The notes: generated by a model not told the origin, from the sequence alone. A stretch of DNA of 64,000 nt from Armigeres subalbatus (GCF_024139115.2 NC_085140.1:18251357-18315356); one strand, 5' to 3'. Positions 1-10,383 are shown, counted from the stretch's first letter. A program made the numbers and translations.

Positions 1-2110
1 TCAGAAGCCTCCTTTCAAGAGGGTCAGAAGCCTCCTTTCAAGAGGTTCCGAAGCCTCCTTTCAAGAGGCTCAGAAGCCTCCTTTCAAGAGGCTCAAGCCT
101 CCTTTCAAGAGGCTCGAAGCCTCCTTTCAAGAGGCTCAAAGCCTCCTTTCAAGAGGCTCCAAGCCTCCTTTCAAGAGGCTCAGAAGCCTCCTTTCAAGAG
201 GCTCAAGCCTCCTTTCAAGAGGCTCAGAGCCTCCTTTCAAGAGGCTCAGGCCTCCTTTCAAGAGGCTCAGAGCCTCCTTTCAAGAGGCTCAGAAGCCCCT
301 TTCAAGAGGCTCAGGCCCCCTTTCAAGAGGCTCAGAAGCCTCCTTTCAAGAGGCTCAGAGCCTCCTTTCAAGAGGCTCAGAGCCTCCTTTCAAGAGGCTC
401 AGAAGCCTCCTTTCAAGAGGCTCAGGCCTCCTTTCAAGAGGCTCAGAGCCTCCTTTCAAGAGGCTCAGAAGCCTCCTTTCAGAGGCTCAGAGCCTTCTTT
501 CAAGAGGCTCAGAAGCCTCCTTTCAAGAGGCTCAGAGCCTCCTTTCAAGAGGCTCAGAAGCCTCCTTTCAAGAGGCTCAGGAAGCCTCCTTTCAAGAGGC
601 TCAGCCTCCTTTCAAGAGGCTCAGAAGCCTCCTTTCAAGAGGCTCAGAGCCTCCTTTCAAGAGGCTCAGAAGCCTCCTTTCAAGAGAGCTCCAGGAAGCC
701 TCCTTTCAAGAGGCTCAGGCCTCCTTTCAAGAGGCTCAGGAAGCCTCCTTTCCAAGAGGCTCAGGAAGCCTCCTTTCAAGAGGCTCAGAAGCCTCCTTTC
801 AAGAGCTCAAAGCCTCCTTTCAAGAGGCTCAGAAGCCTCCTTTCAAGAGCTCAGAGCCTCCTTTCAAGAGAGCTCAGAGCCTCCTTTCAAGAGGCTCGGA
901 AGCCTCCTTTCAAGAGGCTCAGAGCCTCCTTTCAAAGAGCTCAGAAGCCTCCTTTCAAGAGGCTCAGAGCCTCCTTTCAAGAGCTCAGAAGCCTCCTTTC
1001 AAGAGCTCAAGAGCCTCCTTTCAAGAGAGCTCAGAAGCCTCCTTTCAAGAGCTCAGGAAGCCTCCTTTCAAGAAAGGCTCAGGCCTCCTTTCAAGAGGCT
1101 CAGAAGCCTCCCTTTCCAAGACTCAGAAGCCTCCTTTCAAGAGGCTCAGAAGCCTCCTTTCAAGAGCTCAGAGCCTCCTTTCAAGAGGCTCCAGAAGCCT
1201 CCTTTCAAGAGCTCAGAAGCCTCCTTTCAAGAGCTCAGAGCCTCCTTTCAAGAGGCTCAGGAAGCCTCCTTTCAAGAGCTCAGAAGCCTCCTTTCAAGAG
1301 GCTCAAGCCTCCTTTCAAGAGGCTCAGAAGCCTCCTTTCAAGAGGCTCAGAAGCCTCCTTTCAAGAAGGCTCAGAAGCCTCCTTTCAAGAGGCTCAAGCC
1401 TCCTTTCAAGAGAGCTCAAGCCTCCTTTCAAGAGCTCAGAAGCCTCCTTTCAAGAAGGCTCGAAGCCTCCTTTCAAGAGCTCAAGCCTCCTTTCAAGTGG
1501 CTCAAGCCTCCTTTCAAGAGCTCAAAAGCCTCCTTTCAAGAGGCTCAAAGCCTCCTTTAAGAGGCTCAGAGCACTCCTTTAAGAGCTCAGAAGCCTCCTT
1601 TCAAGAGGCTCAAGCCTCCTTTCAAAGAGCTCAAAGCCTCATTTCAAGAGAGGCACGGAAGCCTCATTTCAAGAGCTCAAGCCTCCTTCAAAGAGCTCAA
1701 AAGCCTCCTTTCAAGAGGCTTGGAAGCCTCCTTTCAAGAGGCTTGGAAGCCTCCTTTCAAGAGGCTTGGAAGCCTCCTTTCAAGAGGCTTGGAAGCCTCC
1801 TTTCAACAGGCTTGGAAGCCTCCTTTCAAGAGGCTTGGAAGCTTACTTCCAAAAGGCTTGGAAGCATCCTTTCATGATGCTTGGAGACCTCCTTTTAGAA
1901 GCGTCCTTTCAACATGCAAAGAGAGCCTCCTTTTAAATGGCTCGAAAGCCGTCATTTAAGAGGCTTGAAAGTTTCTCTACAAGAGAGCTTAGTAGCCTCT
2001 TATCAAGAGGTGCGGAAACCTACTTTCAAAGAGATTTGAAACTCCTTTCAAGAGCTCAGAAGCCACTCTTTCTTTTAATAGGCTTAGAAGCTTACTTTCA
2101 GGAGGGGTAC
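1..2110. repeat. ~22-bp satellite array
   Basis: Roughly 90 head-to-tail copies of a 20-25 bp unit built on AAGCCTCCTTTCAAGAGG plus a CTCAG or CTTGG joint. The array runs off the left edge of the window. Copies are nearly identical up to about 1450, then diverge, with the joint changing to CTTGG around 1710-1870 and units barely recognisable by 2050-2105. Unit length flickers by 1-3 bases (GAGG, GAGAG, GAG), which could be real slippage or long-read assembly error. Open frames across it are repeat translations, not genes. Confidence 0.97.
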
Positions 2111-2229
2111 CTCAATTAATGCAAAAATTCGAAGGGTACCCGTCAAGAAAAGGTTGAAAACCGTATCTGAGTGGATTTTCGGCGAATCTTCCGAAATTGC
2201 TTTTGAGAGGAATTCGCATGAAGCAATTG

Positions 2230-2380
2230 CTAGATGCATGTGCCTGAGGAATTCTTAGTGGAGGAATTTCAGAAGGAATTCCTGGAGGAATTCCTGAAGG
2301 TATTTTCGAAAGAATTCCAGAAGAACTCAAGGAAGACATCCTGAAGGATTTTTCAATGGAATTTGCAATTACAAATTCCA
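2230..2380. repeat. Short GGAATTCC-type minisatellite
   Basis: Degenerate repeats of the form GAGGAATTCCTGAAGG occur several times here. The same motif family builds the larger foldback minisatellite at 12536-12990, so this is probably a decayed relative. Confidence 0.6.
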
Positions 2381-2691
2381 AGTGACTGCTGCATCATTGG
2401 CACTCTATAATTTCAAAGTATTACGGACGTATGGAGGAAAGCGACATAATTATTTGGAAATGACGACTTTGGCAGATTTTGTTCTTTTATTGTCAGGGGT
2501 TTTTGTTGACTTATTGATATGCAAAGAATGGATTAGGCCAAATTTGAGCATACTTAGGAAAAAACCCCTGCAAAACTAACCAAAACATCATTTTCCCTAC
2601 TTACGAGTTTCATTCGATATTTGGTTGCAGATACATCACATTTAGTGTTTCCAATTTTTGTATGAGCGAGAGAACGACATTGAGCCAATAT

Positions 2692-2765
2692 CTTCACCTC
2701 CGCTTAACCTTTACGCGATGCTTACTCATACGCTCAAAGGGTTTATTGACTAAGCGGAGGTGAAG
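2692..2765. repeat. 15-bp perfect inverted repeat
   Basis: CTTCACCTCCGCTTA at 2692-2706 is matched exactly by its reverse complement at 2751-2765, with a 44-base spacer. The flanks carry little further pairing. It could be a remnant of a small foldback element. Around it, 2382-3170 holds no gene that I can support. Confidence 0.7.
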
Positions 2766-3174
2766 GAATCTGCTCTAAGTATTGCTAATTTTTGTAAAGA
2801 AGGCGAAAAGTACTCACATTTAGTGCTCAGTGCGTCTCCATTCAGCCCATATCTGTAGATGAAGAGGTCCCAAAACGGCAAGGAGCAATACGTCCTAGTG
2901 GGACTACAATGTAACTACGCGTCTCCACGCACTGTCCATACCAGAATGCTGATTCGCCAACGCGTGGGGCACTGTCTGCCAGCTAAAAGGCATTTTGCCG
3001 CATGAGTTTTTTACAAACGAAATATCATAACTCTTTTGAAATGTGAATATTATCAATATGATTGAGATTTTCTACAATTTTTAGAAAGCATCAGCTAGCA
3101 TATTGTTTAACTGTTCCATGAAGTAAATATACTCGTGAAAATCGTTACAGCTGAAACATTAAACCAGCCCCTTC

Positions 3175-3222
3175 TTCCCCTACGTCGCCAGCCATGCAGT
3201 CTGTGGAAGGTCCGCAAATCAG
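3175..3222 (+). mobile_element. Diverged fragment of retroposon family A 3' end
   Basis: The stretch reading CGCCAGCCATGCAGTCTGTG and then GAAGGTCCGCAAATC is about 80 percent like the 3' coding end of the retroposons at 26420-26462 and 33556-33600. Only about 45 bases are recognisable, so this is a decayed scrap or a chance extension of one. Confidence 0.4.
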
Positions 3223-3394
3223 TACGATTTAGGGTTATTAATTTTTGTATGCACCTGAGCGGTTTCTCGCATGAAATGCACAGTTCGTCTAAAAAGGTCA
3301 AAAAGACACTGATTTGGGATAGTGTATTTTAAGTATAGTTACCGTTTCAAAGAATAAAGATCGTAAAGAGAGGAAAAATTTGTGTTTCAGTAGA

Positions 3395-3640
3395 TAAGAA
3401 AGTTATTTTGAGCTTTCAGTGGAATGTCTTTACTTGTCTCAAGACGAGTCTCTGTACAATTCATTTAATTCCACCACTTGATTGTACTTGTACCGATACG
3501 TATTTCAGTGTCCTCAGTGTCTCTTAAGTCGAGTCAAGAACGAGACACTGGAGACAACCTTACTGTTGAGGTCGAATTTTAATGGAATTGTACAAACTCG
3601 TCTTATGACAAGTGTTTCAGTAGGTTTTAATTCATTATTT
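3395..3640. mobile_element. Decayed copy of palindromic element
   Basis: Matches the palindrome at 5736-5987 along most of its length: the TGGAATGT lead-in, AAGACGAGT, TTTAATTCCACCACTT, GATACGTATTTC, CAGTGTC and, inverted, CGAGACACTGGAGAC, ACTGTTGAGGTCGAA and ACTCGTCTTATGACA. Both arms are shortened by deletions. Related half-copies lie at 8285-8480 and 16390-16500. Confidence 0.75.
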
Positions 3641-5141
3641 ACAGGTTCTTCGAAGATATTTTTCTGAAATTAGATATAGAAGATATTTTTCTGAAATTGG
3701 TTAATGAATATTTTGAAGTACAAACAATATTTATGCCCAATTTTAGCACAATTGGTTTCGAAGAAAAACATTCTAATAAAGATTATAATTTATAAACGTC
3801 GTTTATTCTTTTCAAGTAAAAACTGTTCTTTTCCTCTGATCAGCCCAGATAGATCTTGCAACCCGTGTAAATCGTTTGATAATAGCATTTCTCATTATCT
3901 TGTATATTTAGTATCGACACTTATAGGTTTAACAACATCATATTTATTTTATGTTTTGCATCGCATTCAGTCATCTCGAATACTGTAAATCTACCGCATT
4001 TGAAAATTCATATCCAATTGACCACTTTGATTGTCCAATCGTATTAGAACTTGAACACGTATTTGTTTGTAATTACCTCCAAAACAAAAAAAAACATCAT
4101 TTCCCATCATTGTGTATAGATACGACATAAATATCAACCATCCTTGTTTAGTTATTCTCCCATTCGCCCTGTCCTTGCATAATGTAAAACTACGCTCATG
4201 TGCCCCTAAAATCCCTTATTGATAATTGATATTGTGCATAAAGAGAATGATCGTGTAAGTAAATACAGTAAATATGAACATAACATAATGTAAGTGTTGT
4301 GCGATCGAATGAAGAATGCAAGTAAAATAGTTTTTAACAATTATTGTTATTATGGTTTTGTGGGCAAATAAGTCAAGCAAACGAACAAAACTACGCTAAA
4401 TGTAGCAGCCAGAAACGGCGTGTGTTAATAAATGCAAGTTAGTTTTATGAGTTTTATTTAAAATGCAAAAGTATTCAAACTGTACTTTTATAATTTAATA
4501 TTTTACTTTTAGTTTTAAAAGCCTGTTCCTGCGGAATACAACCAACTTTGATGATCAACTGATTCGGCACTCATGTATCACATTGTTTTGAAGTTTGCCT
4601 ATATTTATTGATATAATGTACCGCTTACGATTCCATAGTTGTATCGACCATTAATGGTTGGATTGGTATGCGATCATTGGAGTTCTTATTCGAAGACGTT
4701 AAACATCAAAGTTGCAAGAGTTGTAAATTAGTAAGCGTCGTAATTCACACTCGTGTTAAATCGATCATGTTGAAGCCGAATTAAGCGAATTCGAACAACT
4801 ATCGAATAAAACAAATGAAATTTAATATCAATAAATGAATAATTCAATGTTTAAAACATATTTTTATTTGTCTTTTTTCTTATTCACAAGCTCTTCTGTT
4901 ACACTTTTCTGTTGTGTGCAAGTTTCGGTTCTGAAGGTTTTTTTCTTTCAAATACGACAGTCTAATAAGCTCCACGCTGCCGTAATGATTTTTTTTTCGT
5001 TCACTTTTTCTCGATAGATGCCAACTAATTACGATTTGGGACTTTTCTTCTCTTTTTCATCTCTTGTTCTTCCACTGTCGCATTCCGAAAACTATTTCCA
5101 TACTCCAACCCTGCGAACATACTCTCGGCACGTGAGAGCAG
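3641..5141. other. Quiet A+T-rich stretch, probable intron
   Basis: No recognisable coding exon or transposon. There are two acceptor-like sites (around 3842 and 5141) and an AATAAA-like word near 4430, so part of it could be an alternative UTR of the gene whose terminal exon starts at 5142. The polypyrimidine tract at 5045-5075 suits an intron ending at 5141. Confidence 0.4.
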
Positions 5142-5252
5142 AAGAAGATCATTATCCTGATATGTGTGAGCATCCTTCTGATAGTGGTTGCGTCAACAAT
5201 TGCCGGATATTTCGGTTTTAAATCAATAAGCAAAGCATCGATCGTATCGTAA
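5142..5252 (+). CDS. Terminal coding exon of a syntaxin-1-like t-SNARE (membrane anchor)
   Basis: After an acceptor AG at 5140-5141 the phase-0 frame reads KKIIILICVSILLIVVASTI then AGYFGF and a short tail, with stop TAA at 5250-5252. A basic KK followed by about 22 hydrophobic residues is the C-terminal transmembrane anchor of syntaxins. It lines up residue by residue with the syntaxin-1 tail (KKI.I.IC...L..V.AS.I.G..G), where known family members also break into a last exon just before the KK. The frame has a stop at 5133, nine bases upstream of the exon, which supports an exon start here. Syntaxins hold the SNARE four-helix bundle on the plasma membrane and drive vesicle fusion. The SNARE-motif exons are not in the window, so the gene assignment rests on the anchor only. 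The 12-residue tail after the anchor is longer than usual. It may be one of several alternative last exons. It could be another tail-anchored protein. Confidence 0.62.
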   Translation, partial: KKIIILICVSILLIVVASTIAGYFGFKSISKASIVS

Positions 5253-5650
5253 TCCAAAAGCAGAAAAAGACAAAAGAAAAACGAATGTTGAAACGTAATG
5301 ATTTTTCGAGATACACACGCCCACAGCCAATTCAAACCTAGTGATATCAACAGTTGCCAACGACAGTGATGATGGTGAGAAGGCAATTAGCCTACAGGAG
5401 AAGCTATCGTGCGAATTCCAAACGTTTTTCTTCGGTTTCCCTGACGCATCCACATTTCGAAGAGTCAGATTTGTCCATTGTCAAGGCTTCAGCGGTTATC
5501 ATCGATGTCTGGAGAACACTAATGAAGGCAGCAGCAACATCAATACGTTGTCTGCATCATCGCTTTGCTCAGAAAAGCGGAGAACGTGATATATTCACCA
5601 TGCAATTCGTAAGTATTATTACTGATAATAAAACTTTTGATTGTAGGTCC
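5253..5650 (+). other. 3'UTR of the syntaxin-like terminal exon
   Basis: Non-repetitive sequence follows the stop codon and ends at an AATAAA signal (5627-5632). A good splice donor, GTAAGT, sits at 5609-5614, so the transcript may either terminate near 5650 or splice on, conceivably to the candidate acceptor at 17007-17008. An open frame of about 100 codons (5354-5674) also covers this stretch. I do not recognise its product and it crosses both the donor and the polyadenylation signal. Confidence 0.45.
5627..5632 (+). promoter_or_regulatory. Candidate polyadenylation signal AATAAA
   Basis: A canonical hexamer 375 bases after the TAA stop of the syntaxin-like exon. The TTTTGATTGTAGG that follows is a weak GT/T-rich downstream element. 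Confidence 0.45.
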
Positions 5651-5735
5651 TTGGAAAATATCTTAAATACATAAAAATATCTGAAGAACATGTTTTTGTT
5701 AAGAAAATTATTTTGAGCTTTTTAGTGGAATGTTT

Positions 5736-5987
5736 TCACCTGTCATAAGACGAGTTTATACAATCCCATTGAATTCCACCACTTAATTGTATCTTGACAG
5801 ATACGTATTTCGACCTCAACAGTAAGGCCGTCTTCAGTGTCTCGTACTTGACGCGACTTATTGAAGTCGAGTCAAGTACGAGACACTGAAGTCGGCCTTA
5901 CTGTTGAGGTCGAAATACGTATCTGTCAAGATACAATTAAGTGGTGGAATTCAATGGGATTGTATAAACTCGTCTTATGACAGGTGA
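5736..5987. mobile_element. Near-perfect 252-bp palindromic element
   Basis: The two halves are reverse complements almost base for base: from TCACCTGTCATAAGACGAG on the left to its complement ending at 5987, meeting at a loop of about four bases near 5861 (CGACTT ATTG AAGTCG). I see about two mismatched positions per arm. The family recurs at 3395-3640, 8285-8480 and 16390-16500, so it is a mobile foldback unit rather than a local accident. No coding capacity. Confidence 0.9.
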
Positions 5988-6124
5988 TGTTTTTTATGTG
6001 TGTTTTCGTTGAATACCAAATTTATTTAAACAAATACTATAAAGTGCCATGACGAATGCACCATATGCTTCGCACTTAGGCTTTTGATTTTAGCACTTTG
6101 TGTTTGTTCATAGAAATTCAAATA

Positions 6125-7029
6125 CATATATATTAGAGTGGGGCGCAGTTGTATGGAAAACGCAAACTTTGTCCGATCATGTGAGATCAAGGTTTTTCTG
6201 AATCGTTCTGGGACCCCAATCAACTGTGCAAAATATGGGCTCGATTGGTTGCAACCTCGCATGCCGCATCGCGTTTTAAATTTACATGGAGATTAGTATG
6301 GAAAAACGTACTTTTTGCATTTTTGCTCTTAGCGGCTTCAATTTATCATCAATCACGTGAATCAATACGTTAGCATATAGTCTGGAAGATGCCGAAAGAC
6401 TTTGCCGAAGAAGGTACGTAGCTGGAAGGTCTACAAAAAATGTTATAACGTTTCTAAAATCGATTGTTTAAACCATATGCAAGAAATCGATGTTACTGCC
6501 AGCACTATCGAACAACCTATGGTTATCGAAGGGCAAAACCCATCTTCCTTCTTGTCGGATTTTTTTCCTTGTGAAATAATTCTGGATAGTTCCTTTTAGC
6601 TCTAAAGCCCTATAAGATCAATTATTTTGAAATAACACTCAGTTAAATTATTGGTCTACGTAGTACGGCAGTGTTGGCAGAATAAACGATTTTTTGCATA
6701 TGGTTTGAACACTCAATGTTCGAAGCGTTATAACTTTTTTCGTGGACGTTCCAGCAACGTGCCTTCTTCAGCAAAGTTTTTCGGCATCCTTTGGGTTATA
6801 CTTTAACGCAATGTGCCACTTTGTCTACGATGAACTGAAACCTGTAGTAGTAGAAATGCAAAAATATACGCTCTCCCATACTAATTTCCATACAAACTTC
6901 AAACGCGATGCGGAAAGCGAGGAAGCAACAATCGGTCCCATATTCTGCACAGTTGTTCAGGACCCAGAATGGTTTCGAAAAACCATTGATTTGAAAAAAT
7001 GACCATGACGCCCCACTCTAATATATATG
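6125..7029. mobile_element. 0.9-kb foldback/MITE with 21-bp terminal inverted repeats
   Basis: CATATATATTAGAGTGGGGC at 6125-6144 (G at 6145) is matched exactly in inverse at 7009-7029. Imperfect inverted similarity continues inward for some 190 bases (for example GCATCGCGTTT and TTAGTATGG on the left against their complements near 6880-6910). The AT-rich outermost bases suggest a TA-rich target. The interior has no transposase frame that I can recognise, so it is non-autonomous. Confidence 0.85.
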
Positions 7030-7878
7030 GCAGTTTATGAAAGTGGTGTTTTTTTTTTATATTATTTAAGTGTTCAAGGTAATAATTTAAAAATCCCATA
7101 AAAAATGCGCATAATTTGGAGTGATCACGGTGTGTGCGTATCAGCTTTGAAAGCAAGTTTGTTACCTACACTTTTCATAATGAATTAAAAAGTTTTGAAG
7201 CTTTCATAAGGACCGTAGGTAGACATGGTTTCTTCACCAGATAGAGTGCATACAGAAGACGATATCGCAAGGGGATTTCACAAGCAAACTTGAAGGAGGC
7301 GCATGGTCTTCCATGCCATGCATTGTTCGATTACTATTATAGAATACAGCATGGTGCACACACAGTGAACTGGTCTATGAGAATTCATAGGTGACAGCAG
7401 AAGCATTGGACAAAACATATGTAACTATGTAATATCTTATTACCATAAACATCTCTAAAACAAAAATCTACAGAATATTTATTTTTGAAAAGCTAAAAAG
7501 AACTAAGTATCTTTATCAGACGTTGAATTTCGTGTCTAGAATTATGTAACAGGCACACATGAGTGTTTATAATCTTAGGGATGTAACTGCATTGATCGAT
7601 TTGTTTTCGACGTTGTTTTTTCTTTATTATAGCGAATTGCGGTAGTTTGCCAAAGATTTAATGGTTTGGTGTGTCAAATGATGGTTTCATCCGGCACCAG
7701 AAACAACAAGCACGGTTGTACTACCTATGATGGCATATCAGCCCCATATGAATTTTCGTCGTTTTCGAGTTAGTTATTCATCATAGTATTATCGAATGCA
7801 ACTGTTAAATTGGAATACTTGTTCTGGAAAAGCCGAGAAAAATATCAACTCAGTTTGTCCAGACCGCATCGTGCTTTC
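7030..7878. other. Unannotated spacer
   Basis: A+T-rich, without open frames, repeats or family similarity that I can identify. Confidence 0.5.
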
Positions 7879-8032
7879 TGTTACGGTCGCGCGAATACGA
7901 GGTAGCCGTTTCGGTATTATAATGAATTAACGCGACACGTACATTAAAGTTACAAATTAATAATTGTACGGAGAATAAAACAATACATTCATTGACTTTA
8001 CTGAACTCGGTTATGACATTTGTGTAATGACA
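7879..8032 (-). repeat. LTR of a gypsy-like retrotransposon (element 3' side)
   Basis: On + it runs from TGTTACGGTCGCGCG to AATGACA, so it reads TG...CA on the minus strand. It matches the interrupted copy at 9581-10051 almost exactly. It contains AATAAAAC around 7975, which would read outward on + rather than along the element. No target-site duplication is obvious at the outer edges of the pair. Confidence 0.85.
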
Positions 8033-8059
8033 ATATAACATAATAACATAATAATGACA

Positions 8060-8282
8060 TGACATAATAACGTCATCGAGGTAACCAGAAGTACATAGGA
8101 GGCCAGCCAACATGGTGTCCATCAGTTGCTGGAACGCGCCCGGAGCAGTTTTCACGCCTGGTGGCAGGCGATTGTAACGGTATAGTCCACGATGGGTGTT
8201 GATGGTGAGCAGATCTCGACTGGCTTCTTCGATTTCTACCTGGAGGAAGGCATCAAACAGATCGATCTGCCATTTTCAGAAA
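8060..8282 (-). pseudogene. Ty3/gypsy reverse transcriptase fragment
   Basis: Read on the minus strand, this gives a Ty3/gypsy RT core: FLQVEIEEASRDLLTINTHR, then GLYRYNRLPPGV, then APGAFQQLMDTMLAGL and the catalytic-box variant YLDD followed by VI. Family copies have the same order with AYLQ and PFGV. The open frame 3' of YLDD degenerates into repeats and runs straight into the LTR at 8032, so the RNase H and integrase regions are deleted. Upstream of the RT the gag is also separated by an inserted palindromic unit. No function is possible. Confidence 0.85.
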
Positions 8283-8284
8283 AA

Positions 8285-8480
8285 TATATTAAGCTCGTTT
8301 AGTGGAATGTATTAAACCGTCTAAGACGAATTAAGTACTGTCCATTTAATTCCACCAGTTAATTTTCGTTATCTTTGCAGATACGTATTTCGACCACAAC
8401 TGTGTGGTCGTCTTCAGTGTCTTGTACTTGACTCGACTTGACTTGACTTGTCGAAACGACTTGAGTCGTTTTTCAGTGTG
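8285..8480. mobile_element. Half copy of the palindromic element inside the gypsy relic
   Basis: TTAGTGGAATGT, TAAGACGAATTAAG, TTTAATTCCACCAGTTAATT, CAGATACGTATTTCGACC and TCTTCAGTGTC correspond in order to the left arm of the palindrome at 5736-5987. Copy-specific differences, such as GACCACAACTGTGTGGTCGT, show it is a distinct subfamily. It lies between the gag and RT relics. Confidence 0.8.
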
Positions 8481-8678
8481 CTATCGAGTCTCCATAATGC
8501 CAAAACATCTCGTTATTCTTGTACTTCCTCGAGCATACTCGAACGATGAGTCGTTTTCGAGATCGAATCGAAAGCCGTAATGCCAAACATGTTCGACTCG
8601 ATAGAATTACGTTCGAATCGAGATGCACAATGCCACCCCTGGACTGCGGCAGACTGTAGTGCTTCTATCATTGCTGTG

Positions 8679-9534
8679 TTATGTTTCAGACATAACAGCG
8701 TTGAGAATCTTCCAACAATTGTTCCAGTGTGACGTCCGCTCGCTCCTCTGTCTTTGACAGCAATCTCGTTCGAACTTCTCCGTCTCCTCCGACTTTAGTC
8801 CGCAAACAAACATTAGACATTTGAATTGCTCTTCTGTCATCTTACTCCATTCGAACTCAACACAATTTTTGTTGATCCGGCAAGCAAAAGAGATGAAATC
8901 CTCATTCGATTGCTTTGCTGTTTGAAAACATCTATATCGTTTACTAACGACAGATTCAATAGAACCGAAAAGTGTTTTCAATTTCTGAACGGTCTCATCG
9001 AATGTATATTGTTTTGGAGCCTTTGGTAAGATAAAACTTACGTAGCGTTCATGTTCCACAGCTCCCAACTTGCGCATGAGCAACCTGACTTTAGCCTCAT
9101 CGTCGAGGCTTCTTTTTCGAATACGTCATCATACCTTGTGTACCAAGCTGCAAACGTAATGCTGCTCTCCGGCTCATACCGGAATTCTTTGATGTTGTTC
9201 GCTAGGTAATCGAGTATGATTTCCGGATTCGGTGGTATTTGAACTCGAATGGATGACATTGCTTGATGGAAAAGTGCTTGGTGCTGCATGAATTCCTGCT
9301 GTTGCTGCATGAGCTGATGTGCGAAGGCTTGTTGTTGCTTGAATAGGTGGGCAAAAATCGTGCCGGATGATGGTGGCTGCTGCTGCTGTGGAATTGACTG
9401 CGGGGGAGGGTTGACGACGTGTGGCTGCTGATGTTGATTGTGCTGTCCGGGATGCTGGAATGTCCCAGTAGGTGGTTGCTGAGGTTACGGTCCCCGTCCA
9501 TGCTGAGCCGGCGTCGCTTTCTCGGTAGAGGCAC
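8679..9534 (-). pseudogene. Ty3/gypsy gag, frameshifted
   Basis: Three overlapping minus-strand frames share one gag. The first part (about 9534-9200) is a low-complexity S/H/N/Q-rich head. Next comes a Q-rich stretch with PPNPEIILDYLANNIKEFRY and FAAWYTRYDDVF (9310-9038). The last is a capsid-like stretch with LLRKLG-type MRKLGAVEHERYVSFILPK, FDETVQKLKTLFG and MTEEQFKCLMFVCGLKSEE (9083-8679). This order is usual for insect gypsy gag. At least two frameshifts separate the pieces, and the frame ends before a zinc knuckle is seen. It lies next to the LTR at 9581, with TGGCGACTCGG beside the LTR as a plausible primer-binding site. Confidence 0.8.
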
Positions 9535-9580
9535 TTTTAACCGATTTTCGCGACAGAATCACTTTTTCCCGAGTCGCCAC

Positions 9581-10051
9581 TGTTACGGTCGCGCGAATAC
9601 GAGGTAGCCGTTTCGGTATTATAATGAATTAACACGGGCCCTCCTTAGCCGTGCGGTAAGACGCGCGGCTACAAAGCAAGACCATGCTGAGGGTGGCTGG
9701 GTTCGATTCCCGGTGCCGGTCTAGGCAATTTTCGGATTGGAAATTGTCTCGACTTCCCTGGGCATAAAAGTATCATCGTGTTAGCCTCATGATATACGAA
9801 TGCAAAAATGGTAACCTGGCTTAGAAACCTCGCAGTTAATAACTGTGGAAGTGCTTAATGAACACTAAGCTGCGAGGCGGCTCTGTCCCAGTGTGGGGAT
9901 GTAATGCCAATAAGAAGAAGAAGAAGAAGAAGAAGATGAATTAACGCGACACGTACATTAAAGTTACAAATTAAAATATAATTGTACGGAGAATAAAACA
10001 ATACATTCATTGACTTTACTGAACTCGGTTATGACATTGTGTGCAATGACA
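9581..10051 (-). repeat. LTR of the gypsy-like element (5' side) interrupted by a SINE
   Basis: 9581-9633 and 9936-10051 together reconstitute the LTR seen at 7879-8032. The two halves are separated by a 302-bp SINE flanked by the duplicated LTR word ATGAATTAAC. The near identity of the two LTRs indicates that the gypsy insertion is fairly young, and the SINE younger still. Confidence 0.9.
9634..9935 (+). mobile_element. Feilai-type tRNA-derived SINE
   Basis: Starts GGGCCCTCCTTAGCCGTGCGG and has a pol III A box (TTAGCCGTGCGG) and a perfect B box (GGTTCGATTCC at about 9710). The body is the one I know from Feilai of Aedes aegypti (CTTCCCTGGGCATAAAAGTA, GTTAATAACTGTGGAAGTGC, GTCCCAGTGTGGGGATGTAA), and it ends in (AAG)n. 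It is flanked by the 10-bp duplication ATGAATTAAC (9624-9633 and 9936-9945). This is a full-length insertion by target-primed reverse transcription using a partner LINE. Confidence 0.92.
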
Positions 10052-10383
10052 AGGCGTCAAAGGTTTGACAGCTGAACTGTCAATCTTGAGCCCGGTTACT
10101 GAAGTTGTCCATTAGGGTTGTCCAAGTCCCAACACTTTCGTGCTGTGTGATTCTTTTTCTCTTTGCTGAAGGAAGTTTTTAATACTAGCTATTTAAATTT
10201 CAACAGTGCTTCTCAGCGCTATTCGTACCTACTGATCCCATTACGATCTTTGCTTGGACCCGTGCCTTCGTTTCACGTTGGACCCGTTTGCGGATGTAAA
10301 ATTCCTACAAGCGGTGGTAATCCTGCAGGGACAACATTCTGGAAAAATAAAACTCTTAGAAAATCACGTCTCCACGCTCAGCA

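Noticed and set aside
1497..2119. Overlapping open frames with ASFQEA-like repeats
   Set aside because: They translate the 22-bp satellite in successive frames; no start context or conserved domain.
3704..3988. 94-codon + frame with a hydrophobic stretch, considered as an alternative syntaxin anchor exon
   Set aside because: No KK-hydrophobic anchor pattern in any phase after the acceptor-like site at 3842; one phase stops after two codons.
5354..5674. 106-codon + frame after the syntaxin-like stop
   Set aside because: Crosses a strong donor and an AATAAA signal; product not recognised; treated as 3'UTR.
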